A program made the translations under genes and the position numbers. The notes beneath the pieces were generated by a model that was not told where the DNA came from, did no database searches, and was given only the letters and a program-made list of their open reading frames with translations. 34,386 nucleotides of DNA from Ilumatobacteraceae bacterium. Its GTDB lineage: Bacteria; Actinomycetota; Acidimicrobiia; Acidimicrobiales; Ilumatobacteraceae. This document shows, in pieces, positions 1 through 6,644 of the stretch (the stretch's first letter is position 1; every line of letters starts with the position of its first letter). The DNA lies in assembly GCA_022843125.1 (NCBI GenBank), contig JALHOG010000058.1, positions 1 to 34,386 on the forward strand, given 5' to 3'.

Positions 1-2
1 CA

Positions 3-491
3 CCGATCGGCACGCTCGCCTCACAGTTCGAGGTGGACCCGGGCACCGATGCGATCACCGTGTTCGCCGGCGAAGGTCCGAAGTGCATCGTCGATCAGCT
101 CTCGCGCACGCCGGAGAGCCTCGCCGAATCGTTGGCGGCCGCGCTGCGTGCGATGCACCACCCCAAGCTGGTGATGGCGTTCGACGCGATCCTCGTGCTC
201 AGCCCCGAGCATGCGCGCGTGTTCGCGGAAGCCGGCTGGGATCGCGACCGCCTGCTGTTCGAGCTGCACATGCGGCTCACCACACCCGCCGCCGACCTCG
301 AGCGCGGTGCCGGTGGCATCGCAGAGGGGATCCCGGTCGGGCTCGCCACCACCGACCTGCCGAAGTTCCGCCCCGACGGGCTGATGCTCGCGTATGCCGG
401 TGGCGGGGCGGGCCTGTTCTCGTCGCTGATCGGCGGCTGGGTCAACGGTGACACCGGGTCGAAGCCGGTGACCCGCGCAGTGCGATACTGA
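3..491 (+). CDS. Hypothetical protein, 5' end outside the window, next to the UGSC selenoprotein gene
   Basis: The reading frame is open from base 3 and ends with TGA at 489-491, so the N-terminus lies upstream of the window. About 162 residues are visible. They are mostly helical, with a single Cys (in GPKCIV) and a Gly-rich tail (AGGGAGLFSSLIGGW). I do not recognise the family. No signal peptide or membrane segment can be judged without the start. The gene ends 20 nt before the UGSC selenoprotein start, and the gap holds a good GGAGG ribosome site. The two are therefore probably co-transcribed, and this protein may work with the selenoprotein. That link is inferred from position only. Confidence 0.7.
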   Translation, partial: PIGTLASQFEVDPGTDAITVFAGEGPKCIVDQLSRTPESLAESLAAALRAMHHPKLVMAFDAILVLSPEHARVFAEAGWDRDRLLFELHMRLTTPAADLERGAGGIAEGIPVGLATTDLPKFRPDGLMLAYAGGGAGLFSSLIGGWVNGDTGSKPVTRAVRY

Positions 492-511
492 ACCCGACCT
501 CTGGAGGCGCC

Positions 512-1036
512 ATGAGCACACGAACGATCCTCGACCCCACCGGTGAGCGCACGGTCGCCGAGCGCGCCCGGTTGGCGCGGCCGGCGTCGCTCGACGGGCT
601 GACGGTCGGCCTGCTCGACATCTCCAAGCCGCGTGGCAACGTGTTCCTCGATCGGATCGAGGAGCGGCTCCGCGAGGTGGGCGCCACGGTGAAGCGCTAC
701 CGCAAGCCGACGTTCACCAAGCCCGCCCCGGTCGATCTGCGCCACGAGATCGCCACCGAGTGTCACGTGGTGATCGAGGCACTCGCCGATTGAGGCAGCT
801 GCACGTCGTGCAGTGTGCACGACATCAGCGATCTGGAACTGCGCGGTGTGCCCGGGATGTTCGTCGCCTCGAGTGAGTTCGTAGCGGCCGCCGAGCACCA
901 GAGCAAGGCGCTCGGCTACTCGGCGATCGCCCGCGTGTTCACGCCGCACCCCATCCAGGACCGCACCGACGACGAGATGCGCCAGTACGCCGACGAGGCG
1001 TTCGACGCGATCGTCAGCCAGATCACCGCCGGCTGA
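512..1036 (+). CDS. UGSC-family selenoprotein, in-frame TGA read as selenocysteine (Sec94)
   Basis: From ATG 512 (GGAGG at 503-507) the frame runs 93 codons, meets TGA at 791-793, and continues 80 more sense codons to TGA 1034-1036, giving 174 residues. The TGA sits in the motif LAD-U-GSCTSC, which matches the family named for its UGSC motif, where Sec or Cys occupies the first position. Residues after the TGA (VHDISDLELRGVPGMF) continue the same conserved protein, so this is not two genes. A 7-bp hairpin at 805-823 fits a bacterial SECIS. Cys97 and Cys100 could form a selenenylsulfide with Sec94. The biochemical role is unknown to me; a redox role is inferred. Its stop abuts the stop of the convergent MazF gene (TGATCA, no gap). 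An automatic gene caller would split it at 793. Confidence 0.9.
799..823 (+). promoter_or_regulatory. Bacterial SECIS-like hairpin for the UGSC Sec codon
   Basis: GTCGTGC (805-811) pairs perfectly with GCACGAC (817-823) around the 5-nt loop AGTGT, which has G in its second position. The loop begins 18 nt after the TGA at 791-793. Bacterial SECIS elements need a short stem with G in the first two loop positions about 16-37 nt after the UGA, so this fits well. An alternative hairpin, CTGCAC/GTGCAG at 799-813, overlaps it. A Sec-specific SelB factor would bind here. Confidence 0.8.
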
Positions 1037-1354
1037 TCAACAGCCGATCGCGACGCGCATCGCGTCGCACACCTCGTGCCAGCGTGTGCGCTCGACCTGA
1101 CCGAGGCGGCGCGTGAAGAACGCACGGTGGATCGTCGTCACGTTGTCGAACGACGCGACCGAGTCGAATCGGACGCCATCGGCGGGGCCGATGTGGACTT
1201 CGGTCGGGATCCGCCGAACGGTCCGGGTGAGGGGAACGACGAGGAGCGACGTCAGGAGCGGGACGGCGCTCGCTCGGGTCAGCACGAGGCATGGCCGGGG
1301 CTTCTGATCCGGTTCCTCGACCAACCAGATGTCGCCGTGCTCGATCACAGCCAC
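1037..1354 (-). CDS. MazF/PemK-family toxin, putative endoribonuclease
   Basis: The product has 105 residues, the usual MazF length. It opens with the family pattern HGDIWLVEEP followed by KPRPCLVLTR, then LLVVPLTRTVRRIPTEV and DSVASFDNVTTI. These are the beta-barrel strands of PemK/MazF toxins, which cleave single-stranded RNA. The start ATG (1354) overlaps the 3' end of the antitoxin gene by 10 nt, as expected for translational coupling. The last base of this gene is directly next to the stop of the convergent selenoprotein gene. Family assignment is confident; the cleavage site and activity are not visible from sequence. Confidence 0.88.
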   Translation of the reverse strand: MAVIEHGDIWLVEEPDQKPRPCLVLTRASAVPLLTSLLVVPLTRTVRRIPTEVHIGPADGVRFDSVASFDNVTTIHRAFFTRRLGQVERTRWHEVCDAMRVAIGC

Positions 1355-1605
1355 TCGGCCCAGTCCTCATCCGGGAGACCAGGGAACCCGCGGCTCCCCG
1401 CCCACTCGACCTCGTCGTCGGTCTGCGGCATCGCGGTGTAGCCCGCGACGATCCGCTCGTCGATCTCCCGGTCGCGTTCGCGCTTGACCAGCTCGGTCAG
1501 GGCAGCGCGGATCGCCTCGGCACGGTTCTCGAAGTCGCAACGGACGACGAGCCAGTCCAGGTCGCCGAGCAGCGCGTCGTTCATCCGGACCGCGACCTGC
1601 GTCAT
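1345..1605 (-). CDS. Ribbon-helix-helix antitoxin, MazE-like
   Basis: This 86-residue protein begins TQVAVRMNDALLGDLD, a typical ribbon-helix-helix DNA-binding strand and helix, followed by RAEAIRAALTELVKRERDREID. The acidic, Trp-containing C-terminus (DEVEWAGSRGF, DEDWAEWL) is the likely toxin-neutralising tail. The gene precedes and overlaps the MazF-like toxin by 10 nt. AGAGGAG lies directly against the ATG. A TACCAT -10-like box at 1623-1628 and an inverted repeat at 1637-1655 lie upstream, inside the end of mutY. These suggest its own autoregulated promoter, although the 12-nt gap to mutY would also allow readthrough. Confidence 0.87.
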   Translation of the reverse strand: MTQVAVRMNDALLGDLDWLVVRCDFENRAEAIRAALTELVKRERDREIDERIVAGYTAMPQTDDEVEWAGSRGFPGLPDEDWAEWL

Positions 1606-1617
1606 CTCCTCTGTCTA

Positions 1618-2487
1618 TCAGGATGGTAGACGCAACGTCAACCCATCTGGTTGACACATGCCCTCCGCCACGAGTGCTGTGACGAGCCGCTCGGCGGTGG
1701 TCGGATCGCGCTGCATGATCGTCGCCACGTCCGACAGCGCCACCGGTCCGGCGGCGAGCGCCTTCATCAGACGGCCGCGCGCCTGACGATCGCTGCCCTC
1801 GAAGCGCGCCTGAGGCGTGCTCACCCCGCTGCTGCCGACCGCCGGGTCGGGGCCGGCCTCACGACGCCAGACGCACCGGGTGCGAACCGGGCAGTCGTCG
1901 CATCGCGGGGTGGCCGGGCGGCACAGCACCGCGCCCAGGTCCATGAGGCACTGGTTCCACACCCATGCATCGCCGAGTGGGAGGGCATCGTCGGCCATCG
2001 CCTGCACCCGCTTGGGCGTCAACCGCTCGCCCGCCACGCGGGCGTAGACGCGAGCGATGTTGGTGTCGACCACGGCGGCGTCGAGCTCGAACGCGAACGC
2101 CATCAGCGCACGCGCCGTGTAGCCGCCGATGCCAGGGAGGGCGATCAGGCCAGGGAGATCGCGCGGGAAGCCGCCCAGCTCGACGACCCGCTGCGCCGTG
2201 GCGTGCAGGTTGCGTGCCCGGCGCGGATAGCCGAGGCCCTGCCACTCGCGCAGCACGTCGCCGAGCGGCGCTGCCGCGCATGCCTCGGGCGTGGGGAAGC
2301 GATCGAGGAACGCGTGCCACCGCGGGATCACCCGCGCCGCCTGCGTCTGCTGGAGCATCACCTCCGACACGAGCACCTCCCACGGGTCGCGGGTGTGCCG
2401 CCACGGGAGGTCGCGCAATCGGGGCACGCCCCACGCCAGCACGTCAGCCGTGAAGCCGTCGCTCACCGGATCACTGTTGCCGCTCAC
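1618..2487 (-). CDS. mutY: Adenine DNA glycosylase MutY, compact form
   Basis: MutY removes adenine mispaired with 8-oxoguanine. Visible features are the catalytic Glu42 in SEVMLQQTQ, the helix-hairpin-helix LPGIGGYTARA (about 117-127), catalytic Asp141 in VVDTNIARV, and a [4Fe-4S] motif C189-x6-C196-x2-C199-x5-C205. The protein has 289 residues. The C-terminal ~75 residues look like a small helical, winged-helix-like segment rather than a full NUDIX-like 8-oxoG recognition domain; short MutY proteins are usual in actinobacteria. The GTG at 2487 overlaps the upstream membrane protein gene by 17 nt. A second in-frame GTG at 2466 would remove the overlap and keep all motifs. Confidence 0.93.
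   Translation of the reverse strand: MSGNSDPVSDGFTADVLAWGVPRLRDLPWRHTRDPWEVLVSEVMLQQTQAARVIPRWHAFLDRFPTPEACAAAPLGDVLREWQGLGYPRRARNLHATAQRVVELGGFPRDLPGLIALPGIGGYTARALMAFAFELDAAVVDTNIARVYARVAGERLTPKRVQAMADDALPLGDAWVWNQCLMDLGAVLCRPATPRCDDCPVRTRCVWRREAGPDPAVGSSGVSTPQARFEGSDRQARGRLMKALAAGPVALSDVATIMQRDPTTAERLVTALVAEGMCQPDGLTLRLPS
1623..1655 (-). promoter_or_regulatory. Putative toxin-antitoxin promoter and operator
   Basis: GTCAACC (1637-1643) and GGTTGAC (1649-1655) form a perfect 7-bp inverted repeat around a 5-nt centre, 8 nt upstream of a TACCAT box (revcomp of 1623-1628). Ribbon-helix-helix antitoxins commonly bind such repeats to repress their own operon. The site lies within the last codons of mutY. 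Confidence 0.45.
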
Positions 2488-3712
2488 GCCGCCAGCGATG
2501 GAAGCGCTCCTGGTGCCGTTCGATCGTGCTCGGTGGTCGCCGGATCAGCTCGCCCGTGTCGTCGCGCGTCGGGAAGCGCAGCTGGAAGTCGATGCGCGTC
2601 TCACCGCGGCGCGTCTCCTCGTGCGCCAGGTCGCGGAGCCGCATCAGTCGATCGTGACGCTCGATGCTCCACGGCCCGACTCGGAGGCTGAGGTACAGCA
2701 GGCCACCGAGGAGGATCGGAAAGAAGAACTGGGCGAACCGGTACGCAGCGACTGCGAGCGTGGCACGGTCAGCGGGCACGCCGAAGCCGGCGAGCATGCC
2801 GATGTAGCTCGCGTCGACGTAGCCGAGGCCGCCGGGGGTGATCGGGATCGCAGCGAGCAGGTTGGCGATGCCGAACGCGATGATCAGCGCGTCGATGTCG
2901 ACGGTGACGTTGAACGCCCGCAGGAACACCCACAGCGCAGCGGCATCGAACAGCCAGTTGAGCGAGGCCCAGAACACGACACGCCGCAGGACCTGGCGGT
3001 CGTAGAGGAGCTGCTCGAGCCGCTCGGCGAGCCGGGCGAGGATGGTGGCGGCGCGATGCTCGTTCATTCTGAGCTTGCGGGCAATCCAGCGGATCGCCTT
3101 CTCGGACCTGCCCTGTCCGTCCATCAGCCCGAACACGAGTGCGGCAGCGAGGAGCATGAGGATCACGCCGGCGAGCGCCACGGTGCCGTAGAGCGGGTTG
3201 ACGCCGCGGATCGGGATCGAGATCAGCAGCGCGAGCCACAGGATCAGGTTGAGCACGACCGCCGACCCGAGCCCGACGGTCGCGAGGGCGAACCCGGCGT
3301 CGGGGCCCTTGACGCCCGACAGGGTCATCAATCGATAGCCGAGCGCCGAGCTCGCCGCGCTACCGCCGGGCACGATGCTCGACAGCGCCCGTGTGCTCAT
3401 CTGGATGCGGAACAGCCGGCCCAACGTCAGGTGCTCGCCGCCGTCGCCGAGCGCCGCCTTCATCAGCGGGGCGTAGCACCACAGCGCCACGATCTCGAGC
3501 GAGAAGCCGACCACGAGCAGGAGCGGGGCGATGCGGCCGAACTCGCCCCACGCCTCTCTGAAACCCGGGATGAGCGGGACCGCGAAGTAGTAGAGGACCG
3601 CCAGGACGAGCAGCAGCTTCAGGGTGAAGCGGAAGTGCTTGCGCGGCTCGTCCGACTCGTGGAGCCTCGGCAGCTCGCCGGTGGAAAGACGGACGTCGGT
3701 GGGTTCGCTCAC
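2471..3712 (-). CDS. Flippase-like integral membrane protein (LPG synthase TM / UPF0104 family)
   Basis: A protein of 413 residues from GTG 3712. It has about seven to eight hydrophobic segments (roughly 32-50, 62-82, 143-168, 175-197, 245-265, 273-295, 327-345) and the family signature IPITPGGLGYVD near 290-300. This is the membrane domain seen in lysylphosphatidylglycerol synthases and in flippase-like glycolipid proteins. No aminoacyl-transferase domain follows, so only the membrane part is present. The C-terminal ~65 residues are polar and Arg-rich. The frame stays open to 3916, but that extension is low-complexity Arg/Pro sequence antisense to the divergent Prx-like gene, so I placed the start at 3712. 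Substrate unknown. mutY follows with a short overlap. Confidence 0.82.
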   Translation of the reverse strand: MSEPTDVRLSTGELPRLHESDEPRKHFRFTLKLLLVLAVLYYFAVPLIPGFREAWGEFGRIAPLLLVVGFSLEIVALWCYAPLMKAALGDGGEHLTLGRLFRIQMSTRALSSIVPGGSAASSALGYRLMTLSGVKGPDAGFALATVGLGSAVVLNLILWLALLISIPIRGVNPLYGTVALAGVILMLLAAALVFGLMDGQGRSEKAIRWIARKLRMNEHRAATILARLAERLEQLLYDRQVLRRVVFWASLNWLFDAAALWVFLRAFNVTVDIDALIIAFGIANLLAAIPITPGGLGYVDASYIGMLAGFGVPADRATLAVAAYRFAQFFFPILLGGLLYLSLRVGPWSIERHDRLMRLRDLAHEETRRGETRIDFQLRFPTRDDTGELIRRPPSTIERHQERFHRWRRERQQ

Positions 3713-3761
3713 GGCAAGGGGTCGTCGGACGGGGCGGCGACGACGTTTCGACGCCGCCTGC

Positions 3762-3767
3762 CACACT
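3762..3767 (+). promoter_or_regulatory. Leaderless-type -10 box (CACACT) for the Prx-like selenoprotein
   Basis: CACACT ends 7 nt before ATG 3775, and no Shine-Dalgarno sequence is present. This is the same arrangement as many other genes in the window. Confidence 0.5.
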
Positions 3768-3774
3768 AGGGCCC

Positions 3775-4305
3775 ATGACGCTACGAGTGGGCGACGAGTT
3801 GCCCGATCTCGAACTTCCGGCGCACCACGGCGGCACCTGGCGGGCCGCCGATCACCGGGGTCGGCCCCTGCTGCTGGTCTTCCACCGGCACCTCGCTTGA
3901 CTGCCGTGCAAGGCACACGCGGGCGCCGTGCGCGACCGACTCGACCAACTGGGTGACACCGAGGTGGTGGTGGTGACGTTCGCCGCGCGCCGCACGCTCG
4001 CCGGCTACCGCCGCCGGTTCGTCGACCCGCTCACCGTGGTGAGCGACGAGGAGCGCGGGTGGTATCGGGCGTTCGGATTCGGCCGTGGTCCGTGGTGGCG
4101 GGTGTGGGGGTGGCGGGCCACCAAGCGCTACGTCGAGCTGATCCGCTCAGGTCGGCGGGATGTGGGCATCCACGGCGACACGCTGCAGCTCGGCGGCGAC
4201 GTGCTGGTGGGACGCGACGGTCGGATCGCCTGGGTGTTCCAGGGGGCCGGCCCCGACGACCGCCCCGACGTCGACGCGATCGTCGAGCGCGTCCGGGCGC
4301 TCTGA
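3775..4305 (+). CDS. Peroxiredoxin-like selenoprotein with a U-x-x-C motif (Sec42)
   Basis: From ATG 3775 the frame reads MTLRVGDELPDLELP, a classic AhpC/TSA N-terminus, then LLLVFHRHLA and an in-frame TGA at 3898-3900, then LPCKAHAG. The frame continues to TGA 4303-4305, giving 176 residues. In this thioredoxin-fold family the position after the first beta strand carries C-x-x-C; here it is Sec42-Leu-Pro-Cys45. The downstream part has the expected strand (TEVVVVTFA) and a GDVLVGRDGRIAWVFQG hairpin before the last helix. It is probably a thiol/selenol peroxidase or redox protein of the PRXL2/AhpC-TSA type. A weak SECIS candidate lies at 3913-3931. A simple nonsense mutation is the alternative, but TGA falling exactly at the redox Cys argues against it. 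Confidence 0.85.
3913..3931 (+). promoter_or_regulatory. Candidate bacterial SECIS for the Prx-like gene (imperfect)
   Basis: GCAC (3913-3916) pairs with GTGC (3928-3931), and inner GC (3919-3920) pairs with GC (3925-3926), leaving a GGGC loop that starts 20 nt after the TGA. The loop begins with G and the spacing fits, but the stem has an internal loop. It is weaker than the UGSC element. Confidence 0.4.
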
Positions 4306-4307
4306 CG

Positions 4308-4326
4308 TGACCGACGGCTGCGGTCA
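4308..4326. terminator. Hairpin between convergent genes
   Basis: TGACCG (4308-4313) and CGGTCA (4321-4326) form a perfect 6-bp stem with a 7-nt loop. It sits directly between the stop of the Prx-like gene and that of the convergent serine hydrolase, and overlaps the latter stop codon. There is no T tract, so it is only a possible bidirectional terminator. Confidence 0.35.
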
Positions 4327-5325
4327 GCCGGGTGGGACGACGACGATCAGATCGAGCAGGGCTGCCGCCAGCGCCGGTTGATCGGCGCGGTCGGTCGCGC
4401 CGAGGTGGACGACCGTCAGCTCGCGGTCGGGCACGACGACCACGTACTGCCCCTCGTAGCCGTGGGCGGCGATCGAACCCGGCAGCTCCGGCCACATCCA
4501 CCAGTGCCGGCCGTAGTCGAACCCGCTCGGGCCCACGCCCTCGGGATCGTGAGCCGCGAAGGTCCGCCCGTGGTCGGCCCACCCGGCGGGCAGGATGCGC
4601 TCGCCGGTCTCGGTGACGCCGTCGTTGCGGTACAGCTCCCCGAACCGGGCGAAGTCACGGGCCGTGGCGTACACGTACGACGACCCCACCCAGTTGCCGG
4701 CACCGTCGAACTTCGGGATCGCGGAGGTCATCCCGGCGGGGAGGAACAGTCGCTCCGCGAGCCATGCGGCGACGGCGGCGCGTCGGTCGTCTGGCGTGAT
4801 GGCCGCGGCGTCGGCGGCGATCACGTCGCCGAGGATCCGGCTCACGATGTTGGTGGTGCCCGACGAGTAGTTCCACACGGTGCCGGGTGCGTGGTCGAGC
4901 GGCTTGGCAGCGGCGAACTCGGCGTGATCGGCGGCGCCGTCGCCGAACAGCATCGCGATCACGTCGGAGACGCCGTCGTCGACGTAGTCCTCGACGAAGC
5001 GCAGACCGGCCCGCATCTCGAGCAGGTCGAGCAGGGTGATCGCCGCCTTCTCCGTGCCCGCCCACTCCGGGACGGGCGCCGGCGCTGCCGGGTCGAGGCG
5101 GCCGTCGCCCACCATGATCCCGACCGCAGCGTGCGTCATCGACTTGGCGGTGCTCCACGAGATGAGCGTCGTGTCGGCCGTGACCGGCGAGCCCGGCCCG
5201 AACGCCGTGTCGGGTTGGGTGCCGTACCACTCGACGATCGGCTCACCGCGGTGCAGGACGAGCAGCGCGAGCGTGATGCCCTGCTCGGCCGGTCGCCCGA
5301 CGATCCGCTCGATCTCCTGCTGCAC
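4324..5325 (-). CDS. Serine hydrolase, class C beta-lactamase / NylB-like fold
   Basis: A 333-residue protein from GTG 5325. The active-site S-x-x-K motif is Ser58-T-A-Lys61 in ISWSTAKSMT. The second motif is WNYSSGTTN with Tyr153, where the usual Asn of YxN is Ser, as in 6-aminohexanoate-dimer-hydrolase-like proteins. The HGYEGQY segment near the C-terminus is the third conserved region. There is no signal peptide, so it is probably a cytoplasmic esterase, amidase or peptidase-like enzyme rather than a resistance beta-lactamase. Substrate unknown. The start was chosen because TACGGT lies 7 nt upstream. The frame stays open upstream but becomes Arg/Pro-rich shadow sequence within the EamA gene. 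It lies 14 nt after the EamA gene. Confidence 0.85.
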   Translation of the reverse strand: MQQEIERIVGRPAEQGITLALLVLHRGEPIVEWYGTQPDTAFGPGSPVTADTTLISWSTAKSMTHAAVGIMVGDGRLDPAAPAPVPEWAGTEKAAITLLDLLEMRAGLRFVEDYVDDGVSDVIAMLFGDGAADHAEFAAAKPLDHAPGTVWNYSSGTTNIVSRILGDVIAADAAAITPDDRRAAVAAWLAERLFLPAGMTSAIPKFDGAGNWVGSSYVYATARDFARFGELYRNDGVTETGERILPAGWADHGRTFAAHDPEGVGPSGFDYGRHWWMWPELPGSIAAHGYEGQYVVVVPDRELTVVHLGATDRADQPALAAALLDLIVVVPPG

Positions 5326-5332
5326 GACCCAG

Positions 5333-5338
5333 ACCGTA
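5333..5338 (-). promoter_or_regulatory. Leaderless-type -10 box (TACGGT) for the serine hydrolase
   Basis: The reverse complement reads TACGGT, followed by 7 nt and then GTG 5325. It lies mostly in the 14-nt gap after the EamA stop, so this gene may have its own promoter. Confidence 0.5.
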
Positions 5339-5339
5339 T

Positions 5340-6161
5340 TCAGTCGAGCGCGATGAGGGCGACGCCGACGAGGGCCATCACGAGGCCGGTGATCTGGCGG
5401 TGGGTGAGGCGCTGGTGGAGGAAGAGCCAGCCGAGCGCGATCGCGACCGCCGGGTACATCGAGCCCGAGACCACGACCGGGGTGAGCGGGTAGCGCTGGC
5501 CGCCGTACACCACAGCGGCCACCCCGCTCGCGCCGAGCACGCCGGCGACGAGGCTCCAGCGGGTCGGGGCGAGCGGGCCGAACGGTCGTTGGCGGATCAC
5601 CGCCGCGGCAACGAGCGCGAGCACGAACGCGGTCGCCCGCTGGGTGACGATCGGCCACGTGCCCGACTCGTCCGAGGCCTCGACCGCGATCAGGAACATC
5701 GCAGCGAAGAACACGCCGGATCCGGCGCCGAGGACGATCCCCTGCTTCGTGCCGGTGACGCCGGGAGCCCACGAGGTGAGGAAGAGCGCCACGATGCCCA
5801 CGACGACACCGAGCCAGCCGAGCACGCCCGGCACCTCACCCCGGAACGTGTCGAACAGCACCGGGAGCACGGTCGAGACCACGGCGGCGAGCGGGGCCGC
5901 GACCCCGATGCTCGACACCGTGTACGCCCGCCACAGGGTGGTGAGCGCGACCGCGACCAGCACCCCGGATGCGGCACCGAGCAGCAGGTCGCGCCCGCTC
6001 GGCGTGCCGAGCAGCGGCGAGTAGAGCGCCGCGGCGACCGCGCCCCCGAGGAACGCCGCTGTGGTGGTCTGGAGCGCGGTGGTACGCCCGGCCGAGCGCG
6101 CGCCGAGGAAGTCGGACCCGCCGATCAGCAGCGACGCGAGCAACCCCAGCACGATCGCCAC
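5340..6161 (-). CDS. EamA-family (DMT superfamily) membrane transporter
   Basis: This 273-residue protein has ten predicted hydrophobic helices arranged as two EamA repeats (about 1-130 and 138-272). Typical features are the first helix VAIVLGLLASLLIGGSDFLG and the second-repeat end VVVSGSMYPAVAIALGWLFLHQRLTHRQITG. EamA proteins export or import small metabolites; the substrate here cannot be told. I used GTG 6161; TTG 6173 is another option. Frame extension further upstream runs into the palindromic repeat and the antisense of mntA, so it is not coding. The gene is divergent from mntA. Confidence 0.85.
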   Translation of the reverse strand: MAIVLGLLASLLIGGSDFLGARSAGRTTALQTTTAAFLGGAVAAALYSPLLGTPSGRDLLLGAASGVLVAVALTTLWRAYTVSSIGVAAPLAAVVSTVLPVLFDTFRGEVPGVLGWLGVVVGIVALFLTSWAPGVTGTKQGIVLGAGSGVFFAAMFLIAVEASDESGTWPIVTQRATAFVLALVAAAVIRQRPFGPLAPTRWSLVAGVLGASGVAAVVYGGQRYPLTPVVVSGSMYPAVAIALGWLFLHQRLTHRQITGLVMALVGVALIALD

Positions 6162-6173
6162 AGCCCCATTCAA

Positions 6174-6231
6174 CCCCGTTCTTGTCACCGTTCTGCGGGA
6201 CTGCCGCCGCAGAACGGTGACCGGAACGGGG
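6174..6231. repeat. Dispersed palindromic repeat, copy 1
   Basis: Two 25-bp arms (6174-6198 and 6207-6231) are inverted, with 2 mismatches and an 8-nt spacer. The core GTCACCGTTCTGCGG is shared with copy 2 at 9559-9618; the left arms match at 23 of 24 positions in the same orientation. Copy 1 lies between the divergent EamA and mntA genes. Confidence 0.85.
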
Positions 6232-6259
6232 TGTGGGGGGCGGGCCGGGAGGGACGTCG

Positions 6260-6265
6260 TACACT
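6260..6265 (+). promoter_or_regulatory. Leaderless-type -10 box (TACACT) for mntA-hepT
   Basis: TACACT ends 7 nt before ATG 6273, with no ribosome-binding site between. The palindromic repeat lies 28 nt upstream of the box. Confidence 0.5.
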
Positions 6266-6272
6266 CCGCGAC

Positions 6273-6644
6273 ATGGACGTCGACCGCGACGAGGTGGTGC
6301 TGCGGCTGCGCGCTGCCGGTGCGTCGTTCGCCCTGGTGTTCGGGAGCCAGGCACGTGGCGACGCACGGCTCGAGTCCGACCTCGACGTCGCCGCGTGGTG
6401 GCCGGCCGATCCGCCCAACGCCTGGGACGTCGACATGCCGGACGGCGTCGACCTCGTCGTGCTCAACGGTGCCCCGCTCGAGTTGGCGGGCCGCATCGCG
6501 CTCGAGGGCGACGTGCTCCTCGATGACGATCCGCCGGCGCGCGTCGAATGGGTGGCGACGACCCGAAAGATCTGGCTCGACGAGCGTCCACGCTTCGAAC
6601 GAGCGCACCGCGAGTTCCTCCAGGCGGCCGCCCATGGTCGATGA
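6273..6644 (+). CDS. mntA: MntA-type nucleotidyltransferase antitoxin
   Basis: A 123-residue minimal nucleotidyltransferase. It has the exact GSx10DxD motif: Gly24-Ser25, then Asp36-Leu37-Asp38, within FGSQARGDARLESDLDVA. Asp60 in GVDLVVLN is the likely third metal-binding acid. Known MntA proteins block their HepT partner by adding AMP to a HepT tyrosine. The next gene is HepT-like and overlaps by 11 nt, which supports this role. The start is ATG 6273, just after a TACACT box. Confidence is high for the family and good for the toxin-antitoxin role. Confidence 0.88.
   Translation: MDVDRDEVVLRLRAAGASFALVFGSQARGDARLESDLDVAAWWPADPPNAWDVDMPDGVDLVVLNGAPLELAGRIALEGDVLLDDDPPARVEWVATTRKIWLDERPRFERAHREFLQAAAHGR

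Noticed and set aside
791..793. True stop codon for a truncated 93-residue protein plus a separate 73-residue gene from ATG-like 815
   Set aside because: The conserved GSC part of the motif lies between the TGA and any later start, and the SECIS hairpin fits.
95..949. Long minus-strand open frame across the UGSC locus
   Set aside because: Arg/Ala-rich, no recognisable domain, antisense to the conserved selenoprotein and its partner; a GC-driven shadow.
2291..3769. 492-residue plus-strand frame
   Set aside because: Charged low-complexity sequence opposite mutY and the flippase-like gene; no domain.
3713..3916. N-terminal extension of the flippase-like protein
   Set aside because: Arg/Pro-rich and antisense to the Prx-like gene; the first credible start is GTG 3712.
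5326..5772. Upstream extension of the serine hydrolase
   Set aside because: Repetitive Arg/Pro/Asp sequence inside the EamA gene; TACGGT marks GTG 5325.
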